Positions 1-5,647 of a stretch of DNA of 7,968 nt are shown here, one piece after another. Below the pieces are notes generated by a model. That model was given only the letters and a program-made list of their open reading frames with translations. It was not told where the DNA came from and did no database searches. The stretch is from JADZEJ01 sp964426815 (lineage in GTDB: Bacteria > Patescibacteriota > Patescibacteriia > 2-12-FULL-60-25), in NCBI GenBank assembly GCA_964426815.1, contig CAYRRZ010000035.1, forward strand, positions 1-7,968, given 5' to 3'. A program made the translations under genes and the position numbers. Within the stretch, counting starts at the first letter, position 1. Each line of letters opens with the position of its first letter.

Positions 1-21
1 GGGGCAGGGTATTTATTTTGT

Positions 22-26
22 GGAGG
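22..26 (+). promoter_or_regulatory. Shine-Dalgarno site that sets the first gene's start
   Basis: GGAGG lies 8 bases before the ATG at 35. An in-frame GTG at 20 overlaps this site, so it cannot be served by it. The ATG at 35 is therefore the preferred start. Confidence 0.7.
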
Positions 27-34
27 TATTGAAT

Positions 35-928
35 ATGCGTTCTTTTACAGGTTTTTTGTTTTGTTTTGGTTTGAGCTGTCAGGTTCATGACATTCAATTG
101 GATGAAACGCATCCTTTGGTATCGTCGCCCGATGCCGGTATTCCAGAGGTCATCCCTCAGCCCGTGGAAAAAGCGGGAATGGGTGGGAGTTCTGGTTTGG
201 GTGGCCTGGCAGGATCGGGCGGTGCTGGAAAGATCGGTGTCGGAGGTTTGTCTGGAATCGGCGGCTTGGGTGGAACTGGGAGTTCTGGGGGAGCGGGAAT
301 GAGCGCTGGTTCGGCTGGGGCTGTATCGGCTCTGGATTGCAAACAGGGCGTTTGTCTCAGCAATGCTCAGACCGAGTGGACGGTACAGGTGGGGAGTGAT
401 TCGGCGATTGTGGCGGATCTCGAAGTTCAGAATATGACGGATACTCAGGTGACACTCAGTTGGCTTCAGTTCTATCTGGCGGCCATCGGACAAGCCTGGG
501 ATGATCGGAGTAATCTGTGCACTTGGAAAAAGATGGGAGATTGCGCTGCGGCGATGGATTGGAATTTTCCTCGGTTGTTTTTTGGGGATGCGATGACAGG
601 ACAGTGGCTGCTCGGTCCGATTTTTCCGGCCGTGTTCAATAGTCCTGGGAATTGGCATGTTCCTTATACGGCTACGGAGATGACGGATGTTCAGGCCATG
701 CTCGACTTCAAGATCTACCCTGATTCGCAGGGGATGGTGGTGTCGGCAAAGAGCAAGCGGCATTTTGTGGTGTATGCCGATATCCGTCAGAACACCGTCG
801 GAGATCTGACGCAAACGCACTATTTGGTCTGGTTGCTCAATTTTGCAACCGAACCGAAGGTTCCCGTTTTTCACCAGAATCTTCAGCCGCAACAAGGCGT
901 CTGGGGAAGGGTGAAGGTGGAGCACTGA
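35..928 (+). CDS. Secreted, probably lipid-anchored protein with Gly-rich linker
   Basis: This is a 297-residue exported protein of unknown function. The ATG at 35 is chosen because GGAGG sits 8 bases upstream; a GTG at 20 would add five residues. Residues 1-14 are hydrophobic and lead to Cys15 in the context FGLSC. This resembles a lipobox except that Gly, not Leu, is at -3, so lipidation is plausible but not certain. Residues 48-96 are a low-complexity Gly/Ser/Ala tract built on GG-x-x-G steps, most likely a flexible spacer from the membrane. Residues 100-297 look globular, are rich in aromatic residues, and carry four cysteines (102, 107, 162, 170) that could form disulfides outside the cell. 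I recognise no domain or catalytic motif. The gene is closed by its own terminator and is convergent with the ABC-F gene. Its promoter lies upstream of the window or in its first 20 bases. Confidence is high that it is coding and secreted, and low on any role. Confidence 0.75.
   Translation: MRSFTGFLFCFGLSCQVHDIQLDETHPLVSSPDAGIPEVIPQPVEKAGMGGSSGLGGLAGSGGAGKIGVGGLSGIGGLGGTGSSGGAGMSAGSAGAVSALDCKQGVCLSNAQTEWTVQVGSDSAIVADLEVQNMTDTQVTLSWLQFYLAAIGQAWDDRSNLCTWKKMGDCAAAMDWNFPRLFFGDAMTGQWLLGPIFPAVFNSPGNWHVPYTATEMTDVQAMLDFKIYPDSQGMVVSAKSKRHFVVYADIRQNTVGDLTQTHYLVWLLNFATEPKVPVFHQNLQPQQGVWGRVKVEH
176..322 (+). repeat. Gly-rich low-complexity coding tract
   Basis: About 49 codons of imperfect GG-x-x-G units, residues 48-96 of the secreted protein, rich in GGT, GGC and GGA codons. 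The repeat is degenerate at both DNA and protein level. It separates the membrane anchor from the C-terminal domain. Confidence 0.8.
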
Positions 929-934
929 CTCGTG

Positions 935-961
935 GACCTCGATGCTATCGAGGTCTTTTTT
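935..961 (+). terminator. Intrinsic terminator of the secreted-protein gene
   Basis: A perfect 9-bp stem (GACCTCGAT paired with ATCGAGGTC) with a GCT loop is followed by six T, starting 6 bases after the TGA stop. On the minus strand the same hairpin lies just after the ABC-F stop but has no following T-run, so it is a good terminator only for the plus-strand gene. Confidence 0.9.
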
Positions 962-963
962 GT

Positions 964-2754
964 TTATTCCAATTCACTTTTCCAGATGGCGTCTTGGAGT
1001 TTGAGCCATTCATCTTCGGTGTGATGAATCATGGTATCGAGGGTGGAGATGCGGCGATTGCGTTCAATCGAAAAATCGGTTGGATTGGCAATGACTTCAT
1101 CCATGAGTTTGCGTTTTTCGGCGCCGAGTTCACCGAGTTGTTTTTCGAGTTTGGTGGCTTGTTGGCGTTTGCGTTTGAGCTCTTCGTAGCGTTCGGCGCG
1201 GGCGGATTTTTTTGGAGCGGCGTCGAGCGAGGCGTATTGGGTACTGAGTTCATCATCCGAAGGACGGAGCTCGAGTTTGCGTTTTAATTCCCAGACATAT
1301 TCTTCATAGGTTCCGGGATAGCGATAGACGGTGCCGCCGCCGACGTCGATGATGGAGGAGGCAAGGAGGTTGACGAAGGTTCGGCTGTGACTCACAAAAA
1401 ACAAGGTGCCGTGCCATTCGGTCAGAGCTTGGCCGAGGGCTTCGACAGTTTCCATGTCGAGGTGATTGGTTGGTTCGTCGAGCAAGAGGACGTCGGGTTT
1501 TTGGAGGAGCATGCCTGCCAAACATAAGCGGGCTTTTTCGCCACCGGAAAGGAGATGACAGGTCTTGTCTAAATCTTCGATGGAGAACAAAAAGTTGCCG
1601 GCCATGCGCAAGACATCTTCTTGCAAGAGACCGTCGCCATGACGTGCGAGATATTTGCCGACGGTTTCGGAGCCATCTAATGCTTCGTGAACATGTTGGG
1701 CGTATTCTGCAATGTTCAATTTATGTGCCCAACGAACATGGCCGTGAAGATTGGGGATTCTGCCTGAAAGGGTTTTGAGTAAGGTGGTTTTGCCTTGTCC
1801 GTTTTCACCCAAAACAGCGACATGATCGCCACGATTAAATTCGATCTCAATGTGTTCGGCAATTAGGCGTTCGCCATAGCCGATGGCGAGATCTTGTAAA
1901 CGAAGAACCGTGCCCTTGCGGCCGTCGGTTTGAGGAATGTGGATGCGGGCGGTTTTGAGTGGTTGCTTGATGTCGATTTTTTCGAGTTTAGCCAAACGTT
2001 TTAAGCGTTCTTGGGCTTGGGTGGCTTTGCTGGCTTTGGCGCGAAAACGATCGACAAATTCTTGCATGTGTCGACGTTGGGTCTCGATGTTTTTATTGTG
2101 GCGTTCAATTTCTAAACGACGCTCTTCTTTGAAGGCGAGCCATTCTTCGACATTGCCTTCATAGCGTTCGACGGTGCCATGCTCGACTTCGAGGGTAATG
2201 TCGCAGGTGTTTTTTAAGAACTCGCGATCATGGGAGACGATGATAAAGCTGCCGCGAAAAGAAGAAAGAAAATGTTCTAAAAGCAAAACTGTTTGCAGGT
2301 CGAGATAGTTGGTTGGTTCGTCGAGCAAGAGCAGGTTTGGTTCTTGGAGAAGCAGGGCGCTCAATTTGACGCGCATGCGATAGCCGCCCGAGAGGGTGAG
2401 GACGCGTTTTTCAAGAGCGTCTTTTTTTAATTGAAAATTGCCGGCCATTTTGGCGCAGGCCCAATCGGGTTTGCCGCTTTTGCGTTCGAGATAGCCGAGA
2501 ACAGTGTCATCGGGGAGAAAGTCTTCGTGCTGTTCAAGATAGCCCAAGCGAAGCTGGGGCATGTGATTGACTTCGCCACTGTCACTTTCTTCTAAACCGG
2601 CAATGATACGGATGATGGTGGATTTACCGGCGCCGTTTCGGCCGATTAAGCTGATATGTTCGCCGTCATTTACATTAAAGCTGGCTCCATCAAGCAAAAT
2701 GCGTGGGCCATAGGCTTTTTTGAGATTCTGGACTGCGAGCAGGGAAATTGGCAT
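964..2754 (-). CDS. ABC-F family ATPase (ribosome-associated translation factor)
   Basis: A 596-residue soluble protein with two ABC ATPase domains and no membrane segments, typical of ABC-F proteins (Uup, YdiF, YheS, YbiT groups). These bind the ribosomal E site and act on the P-site tRNA. Domain 1: Walker A GRNGAGKS (38-45), signature LSGG (121-124), Walker B LLLLDEP (141-147), switch His175 in SHDR. Domain 2: Walker A GENGQGKT (316-323), signature LSGGE (402-406), Walker B VLLLDEP (422-428), switch His456. The charged linker at about 203-285 carries a DRFRAKASKATQAQ-type stretch, the expected tRNA-interaction helices. The short Walker A to signature distance in domain 1 leaves no room for an EttA-style arm. 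Residues 515-596 form a charged, probably coiled-coil C-terminal extension, as in Uup/YdiF-type members. In domain 2 the usual SHDR reads SHSR (Ser457). The ATG at 2754 sits 6 bases after a -10 box, so the mRNA is probably leaderless. The family is certain; the subfamily, and whether it is housekeeping or antibiotic-protecting, is not. Confidence 0.96.
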   Translation of the reverse strand: MPISLLAVQNLKKAYGPRILLDGASFNVNDGEHISLIGRNGAGKSTIIRIIAGLEESDSGEVNHMPQLRLGYLEQHEDFLPDDTVLGYLERKSGKPDWACAKMAGNFQLKKDALEKRVLTLSGGYRMRVKLSALLLQEPNLLLLDEPTNYLDLQTVLLLEHFLSSFRGSFIIVSHDREFLKNTCDITLEVEHGTVERYEGNVEEWLAFKEERRLEIERHNKNIETQRRHMQEFVDRFRAKASKATQAQERLKRLAKLEKIDIKQPLKTARIHIPQTDGRKGTVLRLQDLAIGYGERLIAEHIEIEFNRGDHVAVLGENGQGKTTLLKTLSGRIPNLHGHVRWAHKLNIAEYAQHVHEALDGSETVGKYLARHGDGLLQEDVLRMAGNFLFSIEDLDKTCHLLSGGEKARLCLAGMLLQKPDVLLLDEPTNHLDMETVEALGQALTEWHGTLFFVSHSRTFVNLLASSIIDVGGGTVYRYPGTYEEYVWELKRKLELRPSDDELSTQYASLDAAPKKSARAERYEELKRKRQQATKLEKQLGELGAEKRKLMDEVIANPTDFSIERNRRISTLDTMIHHTEDEWLKLQDAIWKSELE

Positions 2755-2760
2755 GAGAGG

Positions 2761-2789
2761 AATGTAGAAGGTGATGGGGTAAAAGTCAA
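2761..2789 (-). promoter_or_regulatory. Promoter of the ABC-F gene (leaderless)
   Basis: On the minus strand TTGACT (2789-2784), a 17-base spacer and TACATT (2766-2761) are followed after only 6 bases by the ATG at 2754. Transcription should start at or next to the A of the ATG. No Shine-Dalgarno is present (the bases before ATG are CCTCTC), which fits leaderless translation. Confidence 0.7.
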
Positions 2790-2804
2790 AGTGGGTTTGA
2801 TTGG

Positions 2805-2833
2805 TTGACCATTCCGTTTTTTCCCTTTAGTAT
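2805..2833 (+). promoter_or_regulatory. Promoter of ychF (leaderless or nearly so)
   Basis: TTGACC (2805-2810), 17-base spacer, TAGTAT (2828-2833), then 9 bases to the ATG at 2843. The expected transcription start is within about 3 bases of the ATG. No Shine-Dalgarno sequence is present. The -35 box lies 15 bases from that of the divergent ABC-F promoter, so the two promoters stand back to back. Confidence 0.72.
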
Positions 2834-2842
2834 CGCCCTATT

Positions 2843-3937
2843 ATGCCTCTCCAAATTGGTATTGTGGGATTACCGAATGTTGGTAAATCGACCATGTTTT
2901 CGGCAATTACGAAAAAAGCGGTTGATTGCGCTAATTTTCCTTTTTGTACGATTGACCCAAATGTGGGCGTGGTTGAGGTTCCTGACGCTCGTTTGGCAAA
3001 GCTTTCGGCGATTTCAAAATCGCATAAATTGATTCCAACAACGATTGAATTTGTTGATATTGCTGGTTTGGTGAAAGGCGCATCCGAAGGTCAGGGTTTG
3101 GGAAATAAATTTTTGTCCCATATTCGTGAATGTGATGCGATCGCTCAGGTGTTGCGTGCCTTTGATGATGAAAATGTGATTCATGTGGATGGAAGTATTA
3201 ATCCAGAACGCGATGCAGAAACGATTGGAATTGAATTGGCTTTGGCGGATTTGGAAACGGTTACCAAGCGTATCGACTCTTTGTCGCGTCAGATGAAGAG
3301 CGGAAAGACCAAAGAACTTGAAATTTTGATGGTGGCTTTGGAAAAAGCAAAAACGGCTTTGGGCGATGGAAAAGCATTGCGTGAATTAGATTGGACCGAA
3401 GATGAATTGAAAGAACTCAAGCAATTGCAGTTTTTGACGATGAAGCCGATGTTGTATGTGGTGAATGTGGATGAAGGTCAGATGACGGATGGTTCATGGA
3501 AATCAAAATTGCCGAACTTGGTTCAACGCACGGATATTCGGGTGGTGCCGGTGTGTGTGAAGATGGAAGCGGAATTGGCTTCGATGACGGATGAAGAAAA
3601 GAAGGAGTATATGGAAACCATGGGTTTGACGGAAAGTGGTTTGGATCAGCTTATTAAGGTTGCCTATGATGTTTTGGGTTTATTTACGTTTTTGACCACG
3701 GGTGAAGTTGAGACACGTGCTTGGACAGTGTTAAAGGGTGCAAAGGCTCCACAGGCAGCGGGTGTGATTCATTCGGATTTTGAAAAAACATTTATTCGCG
3801 CTGAAGTGATTTCAGCGGAGGATTTGATTCGTGAGGGGAGTGAAGCGGCTTGTCGCGACAAGGGATTGCTGCGGATTGAAGGGAAGGACTATGTGATGAA
3901 AGATGGCGACGTGTGTCATTTTCGGGTAGGGGCGTAA
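2843..3937 (+). CDS. ychF: YchF/OLA1 family ribosome-binding ATPase
   Basis: A 364-residue full-length member of the Obg-related YchF/OLA1 family (E. coli YchF is about 363 residues). These proteins bind ribosomes, hydrolyse ATP rather than GTP, and have been linked to stress responses. The G1 loop GLPNVGKS is at 9-16, the G2 Thr in FPFCTIDPN at 36, and the G3 motif DIAG at 72-75 leads into the family-typical LVKGASEGQGLGNKFL stretch. The G4 position reads NVDE (208-211) instead of NKxD, the known reason for ATP preference. His114, in the NVIHVDG context, matches the catalytic histidine of E. coli YchF. Residues 140-200 hold the helical insertion. The TGS domain fills about 281-364 and ends in the conserved EGKDYVMKDGDV stretch. 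The start is fixed by the conserved N-terminus and by the promoter just upstream. An eight-T run follows the stop, but no hairpin was found. Confidence 0.98.
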   Translation: MPLQIGIVGLPNVGKSTMFSAITKKAVDCANFPFCTIDPNVGVVEVPDARLAKLSAISKSHKLIPTTIEFVDIAGLVKGASEGQGLGNKFLSHIRECDAIAQVLRAFDDENVIHVDGSINPERDAETIGIELALADLETVTKRIDSLSRQMKSGKTKELEILMVALEKAKTALGDGKALRELDWTEDELKELKQLQFLTMKPMLYVVNVDEGQMTDGSWKSKLPNLVQRTDIRVVPVCVKMEAELASMTDEEKKEYMETMGLTESGLDQLIKVAYDVLGLFTFLTTGEVETRAWTVLKGAKAPQAAGVIHSDFEKTFIRAEVISAEDLIREGSEAACRDKGLLRIEGKDYVMKDGDVCHFRVGA

Positions 3938-3958
3938 TTTTTTTTGATGTAGGTAGGG

Positions 3959-3987
3959 TTGACGTTTAGGCTGTTTTTTGGTATTCC
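3959..3987 (+). promoter_or_regulatory. Promoter of cassette A
   Basis: TTGACG (3959-3964), 17-base T-rich spacer, TATTCC (3982-3987). The -10 is weak by itself. It aligns base for base in layout with the cassette B promoter (TTGACT, 17 bases, TACTAC), including the shared TTTTTTGG at the spacer end, and that is the main support. Confidence 0.6.
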
Positions 3988-4003
3988 TAAAACAGCTGTT
4001 TTA
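3988..4003 (+). promoter_or_regulatory. 16-bp perfect palindrome at the cassette A transcription start
   Basis: TAAAACAGCTGTTTTA is a perfect inverted repeat that begins directly after the -10 box and spans the predicted transcription start. This is a typical position for a repressor operator. The corresponding stretch of cassette B is not palindromic. The regulator is unknown. Confidence 0.4.
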
Positions 4004-4018
4004 CAAATACATTGCTAT

Positions 4019-4024
4019 GAGGAG
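4019..4024 (+). promoter_or_regulatory. Shine-Dalgarno site of the cassette A gene
   Basis: GAGGAG, 6 bases before the ATG at 4031. It rules out an upstream in-frame TTG at 3959, which falls inside the -35 box. The same motif and spacing recur before the GTG at 5101. Confidence 0.75.
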
Positions 4025-4030
4025 CCGGTC

Positions 4031-4966
4031 ATGTCGGAGAAATATCAAGCAAGAGATGCGGCATTTTCGATTGTCTACAAAGACCCACAGGAAATATTGA
4101 AAGAGGCGCGAGCACAGCTTGTGCTAGATCCGAAGCGGAGTTGGACGAAGGGGCGGTTGTTCTATTGGGCATGGAATTCGGTGTTGATTTGTATCGTTCC
4201 GGTGATTCTATTGAACCGGTCGCGGTTTCCCAATGAGAACTCGGCACTTTTTTTCTTTTTGTCGGCGGCGGTTATGAGTATGATATCTGCCACCTGTCTA
4301 GTTCTTGATTCTGAGCATTACAGAGATCTAAAACAGCGCGAAGAAAAAGCGCATGCTCGTTGTCTCCAGCTTGTGACGCTTGAGTCTGCGATGAAGGACT
4401 TTTACGGCAAGCAACTAAGCGATGCGAGAGAACGGCTGTTGGGGACGGGTTCGCCGATGCTCAAGATGCAGCAGGAACTTGAGCAGAAGCGTAGCGAGAT
4501 GGAGAGTGAGCGCGAGCGCGTACGTATTCGTTTGCGTGATGCGGAAAAGTCGAGACGCTTGGTGTTGTTGCAGGCAGAAGAACTGTGTTCGCGTCATCTA
4601 GAGGTCGTGCAAAAAACACAGGCAGCTCATTCGCTTGTGATGAGTAAGGCGCAAGCCTTGTTGTCTGAGCTTGAAGATGAGCTGGAGCGCTATGTCAGCC
4701 AGGTTTCGCAAGAGATGGGTGACGAAGAGCTGCTGCGCAGGATTGAGGGCCTCGTTCAGCAAGGTGAGGGTTTGATTCAGCGCTCTGAAACAGAACGGAT
4801 GCAGTTTGTTCGTCATCTCGGTGAAACGTTGGCTGAAGTTCAGGCGACCTTGTCTGGACTCGAGCTACAGAAGAATCGAACAGGTGCGGGCGCGCTCGAA
4901 TCACATGAGCGGTTTATCGAGCGAGCCGAGTATGTTGCTAAGAAACTGGTGCGGATGTCTGGTTAG
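4031..4966 (+). CDS. Two-TM membrane-anchored coiled-coil protein, unknown function
   Basis: A 311-residue protein that I do not recognise. The N-terminal 43 residues are polar and end in a basic stretch (RSWTKGR). Two hydrophobic segments follow at about 44-62 and 72-92, separated by a short loop. By the positive-inside rule both ends should be cytoplasmic. From about 95 to 280 the chain is almost continuous charged helix with heptad-like spacing (Glu/Arg/Leu/Gln-rich), suggesting a long parallel coiled coil hanging from the membrane. The tail at 281-311 is short and basic. No nuclease, peptidase or nucleotide-binding motif is visible. The ATG at 4031 is set by GAGGAG 6 bases upstream. The gene is a single unit with its own promoter and terminator; its stop codon lies inside the conserved terminator repeat. 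It shares leader, first codons and terminator with the next gene, but not the protein body. A scaffold or envelope-organising role is conceivable but unsupported. Confidence 0.85.
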   Translation: MSEKYQARDAAFSIVYKDPQEILKEARAQLVLDPKRSWTKGRLFYWAWNSVLICIVPVILLNRSRFPNENSALFFFLSAAVMSMISATCLVLDSEHYRDLKQREEKAHARCLQLVTLESAMKDFYGKQLSDARERLLGTGSPMLKMQQELEQKRSEMESERERVRIRLRDAEKSRRLVLLQAEELCSRHLEVVQKTQAAHSLVMSKAQALLSELEDELERYVSQVSQEMGDEELLRRIEGLVQQGEGLIQRSETERMQFVRHLGETLAEVQATLSGLELQKNRTGAGALESHERFIERAEYVAKKLVRMSG

Positions 4967-5011
4967 AGGGTCTTGATCCCGGTGTCACTTGATGCCGGGG
5001 TTTTTTGTTTG
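4963..5011 (+). repeat. Shared terminator repeat, copy A
   Basis: A 49-base copy of the element at 5554-5603, with about 45 of 50 aligned positions identical (four substitutions and one inserted base). It begins at the stop codon of the coiled-coil gene (TTAGAGGGTCTTGAT) and runs through the terminator T-tract and the following GTTTG. Weaker similarity extends some 12 bases further upstream (ATGTC). Confidence 0.85.
4977..5006 (+). terminator. Intrinsic terminator of cassette A
   Basis: A 10-bp stem (4977-4986 with 4991-5000, including wobble pairs) with loop ACTT is followed by six T at 5001-5006, starting about 10 bases after the TAG stop. Confidence 0.88.
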
Positions 5012-5024
5012 AGATGGGGGATGT

Positions 5025-5053
5025 TTGACTTTTTTGGCTTTTTTTGGTACTAC
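5025..5053 (+). promoter_or_regulatory. Promoter of cassette B
   Basis: TTGACT (5025-5030), 17-base T-rich spacer, TACTAC (5048-5053). It starts 18 bases after the cassette A terminator T-tract, so cassette B should be transcribed independently. The expected leader is about 40 bases. Confidence 0.65.
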
Positions 5054-5087
5054 AGGTTTAGTTGTTTCACATGTACAGCATGGGTAT

Positions 5088-5094
5088 GGAGGAG
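5088..5094 (+). promoter_or_regulatory. Shine-Dalgarno site of the cassette B gene
   Basis: GGAGGAG ends 6 bases before the GTG at 5101. Several in-frame upstream starts exist (TTG 5062; ATG 5071, 5080 and 5086), but only the GTG has a ribosome site at normal spacing, matching the paralogous site of cassette A. Confidence 0.7.
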
Positions 5095-5100
5095 CGAGTC

Positions 5101-5505
5101 GTGTCATACAAATACAAAAAGATCATTAAAAATCCGGCCGTATTGGTATCGATTGGTATCTTTTGTTCTAGCTTTCTGTCTTTGTTGGGGCCACTCCTAC
5201 GTGAGGTTGTTCTGCTTGCGTGGCCCGTCCTGATCGTCGCTTTGTTCATTTTTGGCATTGAGATACTGGATTTTTTTCGTACCTCCTTGCCGTCGCAGGA
5301 CGCACGACAATATTGGAAGACGGCAATGCAGAATTGGGAAACAGACGAGCAGCTGGCGGATAGGTGGGAAGCGGAGCGGGAAGCGAAAGCGGCCCCTCGT
5401 GTAGAGGAGTTTCGGGAATTTCTGCAGAAGCCGTTGGTGGGGAATAGGCCTATTCAGAAAGTGTCGCCGCCGGAATTGCCTACGGTGGAGGTTAAGCGTG
5501 AATAA
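5101..5505 (+). CDS. Small two-TM membrane protein, unknown function
   Basis: A 134-residue protein that I do not recognise. Residues 1-11 are strongly basic (KYKKIIK). Two hydrophobic helices follow at about 12-33 and 36-56 with almost no loop, forming a hairpin, then a 78-residue charged tail with several Trp and many Glu/Arg residues and a Pro-containing end (ELPTVEVKRE). The basic N-terminus predicts that both ends are cytoplasmic. The GTG at 5101 is preferred over in-frame TTG/ATG starts up to 39 bases upstream because of the GGAGGAG site 6 bases before it and because the copy A gene starts at the equivalent place. The protein resembles the previous gene in its first five residues and in general design (basic N-terminus, TM hairpin, soluble tail), but the tails do not align by eye. 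The stop lies about 48 bases before the conserved terminator repeat, whereas in cassette A the stop lies inside it. Confidence 0.78.
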   Translation: MSYKYKKIIKNPAVLVSIGIFCSSFLSLLGPLLREVVLLAWPVLIVALFIFGIEILDFFRTSLPSQDARQYWKTAMQNWETDEQLADRWEAEREAKAAPRVEEFREFLQKPLVGNRPIQKVSPPELPTVEVKRE

Positions 5506-5553
5506 TCACGGATTGGTTTGATCGGCTTATTCGTTCGTACGGAGTATGTCGTG

Positions 5554-5603
5554 TTAGAGAGGTCTTGATCCTGGCGTCACTCGATGCCAGGGTTTTTTGT
5601 TTG
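5554..5603 (+). repeat. Shared terminator repeat, copy B
   Basis: A 50-base copy of the 4963-5011 element. Relative to copy A it has one extra A (TTAGAGAGG) and four substitutions. Three fall in the stem and one in the loop (ACTC for ACTT). Confidence 0.85.
5569..5598 (+). terminator. Intrinsic terminator of cassette B
   Basis: A 10-bp stem (5569-5578 with 5583-5592), loop ACTC, then six T at 5593-5598. It separates cassette B from the solute-binding protein operon. Confidence 0.88.
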
Positions 5604-5609
5604 GTTGAG

Positions 5610-5638
5610 ATGACGATACGGGTAAAGTGCGCTAAACT
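5610..5638 (+). promoter_or_regulatory. Candidate promoter of the lipoprotein-pilin operon (leaderless)
   Basis: ATGACG (5610-5615), 17-base spacer, TAAACT (5633-5638), then 9 bases to the ATG at 5648. The boxes are weaker than those of ychF but the geometry is the same. No Shine-Dalgarno precedes the ATG (GGTGGCAAT), which favours a leaderless message. Confidence 0.5.
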
Positions 5639-5647
5639 GGTGGCAAT

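Larger units (their letters stand above)
3959..4045 (+). repeat. Shared leader repeat, copy A (promoter to codon 5)
   Basis: This stretch aligns with 5025-5115. Shared parts are TTGAC, the 17-base spacer ending TTTTTTGG, a similar block after the -10 (CTGTTTTACAAATACA against TTGTTTCACATGTACA, 12 of 16 identical), the Shine-Dalgarno region (GGAGCCGGTC against GGAGCGAGTC), and the start codons giving M-S-x-K-Y in both. The copies differ by about 4 bases in leader length. Confidence 0.7.
5025..5115 (+). repeat. Shared leader repeat, copy B (promoter to codon 5)
   Basis: Second copy of the 3959-4045 element, with the same order of promoter, conserved block after the -10, GGAGG-type ribosome site and first codons (MSYKY here, MSEKY in copy A). 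The start codon is GTG here and ATG in copy A. Confidence 0.7.

Noticed and set aside
157..363. Minus-strand Pro/Ala-rich ORF opposite the Gly-rich tract
   Set aside because: Its composition is exactly what the antisense of Gly codons gives. It has no ribosome site and overlaps a well-supported plus-strand gene.
935..961. Bidirectional terminator serving the ABC-F gene as well
   Set aside because: On the minus strand the hairpin is preceded by an A-run but followed by mixed sequence without T-rich bases, so only plus-strand termination is supported.
994..1287. Plus-strand Phe/Glu-rich ORF within the ABC-F gene
   Set aside because: It is a shadow of the charged C-terminal region of the ABC-F gene; the minus-strand frame carries all conserved motifs.
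2843..3937. NVDE in place of NKxD in the G4 motif of YchF as an anomaly
   Set aside because: Loss of NKxD is normal for the YchF/OLA1 family and underlies its known ATP preference.
3938..3945. Eight-T run after ychF as an intrinsic terminator
   Set aside because: No stable GC-rich hairpin can be drawn directly upstream. Read-through into cassette A remains possible.
3959..4030. Extended N-terminus of the coiled-coil protein from TTG 3959
   Set aside because: The TTG is part of the -35 box, and the frame would cross the -10 box and the palindrome. GAGGAG 6 bases before the ATG at 4031 fits better.
5062..5100. Extended N-terminus of the cassette B protein from TTG 5062 or ATG 5071/5080/5086
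   Set aside because: These starts lie in the conserved leader, one overlaps the Shine-Dalgarno itself, and none has a ribosome site at proper spacing. The paralogous leader of cassette A is noncoding.
4963..5603. Terminator repeats as a CRISPR-like or integron attC-like array
   Set aside because: Only two copies are seen, about 590 bases apart. They contain a clear terminator hairpin with T-run, there is no integrase or cas gene, and no core-site consensus is evident.
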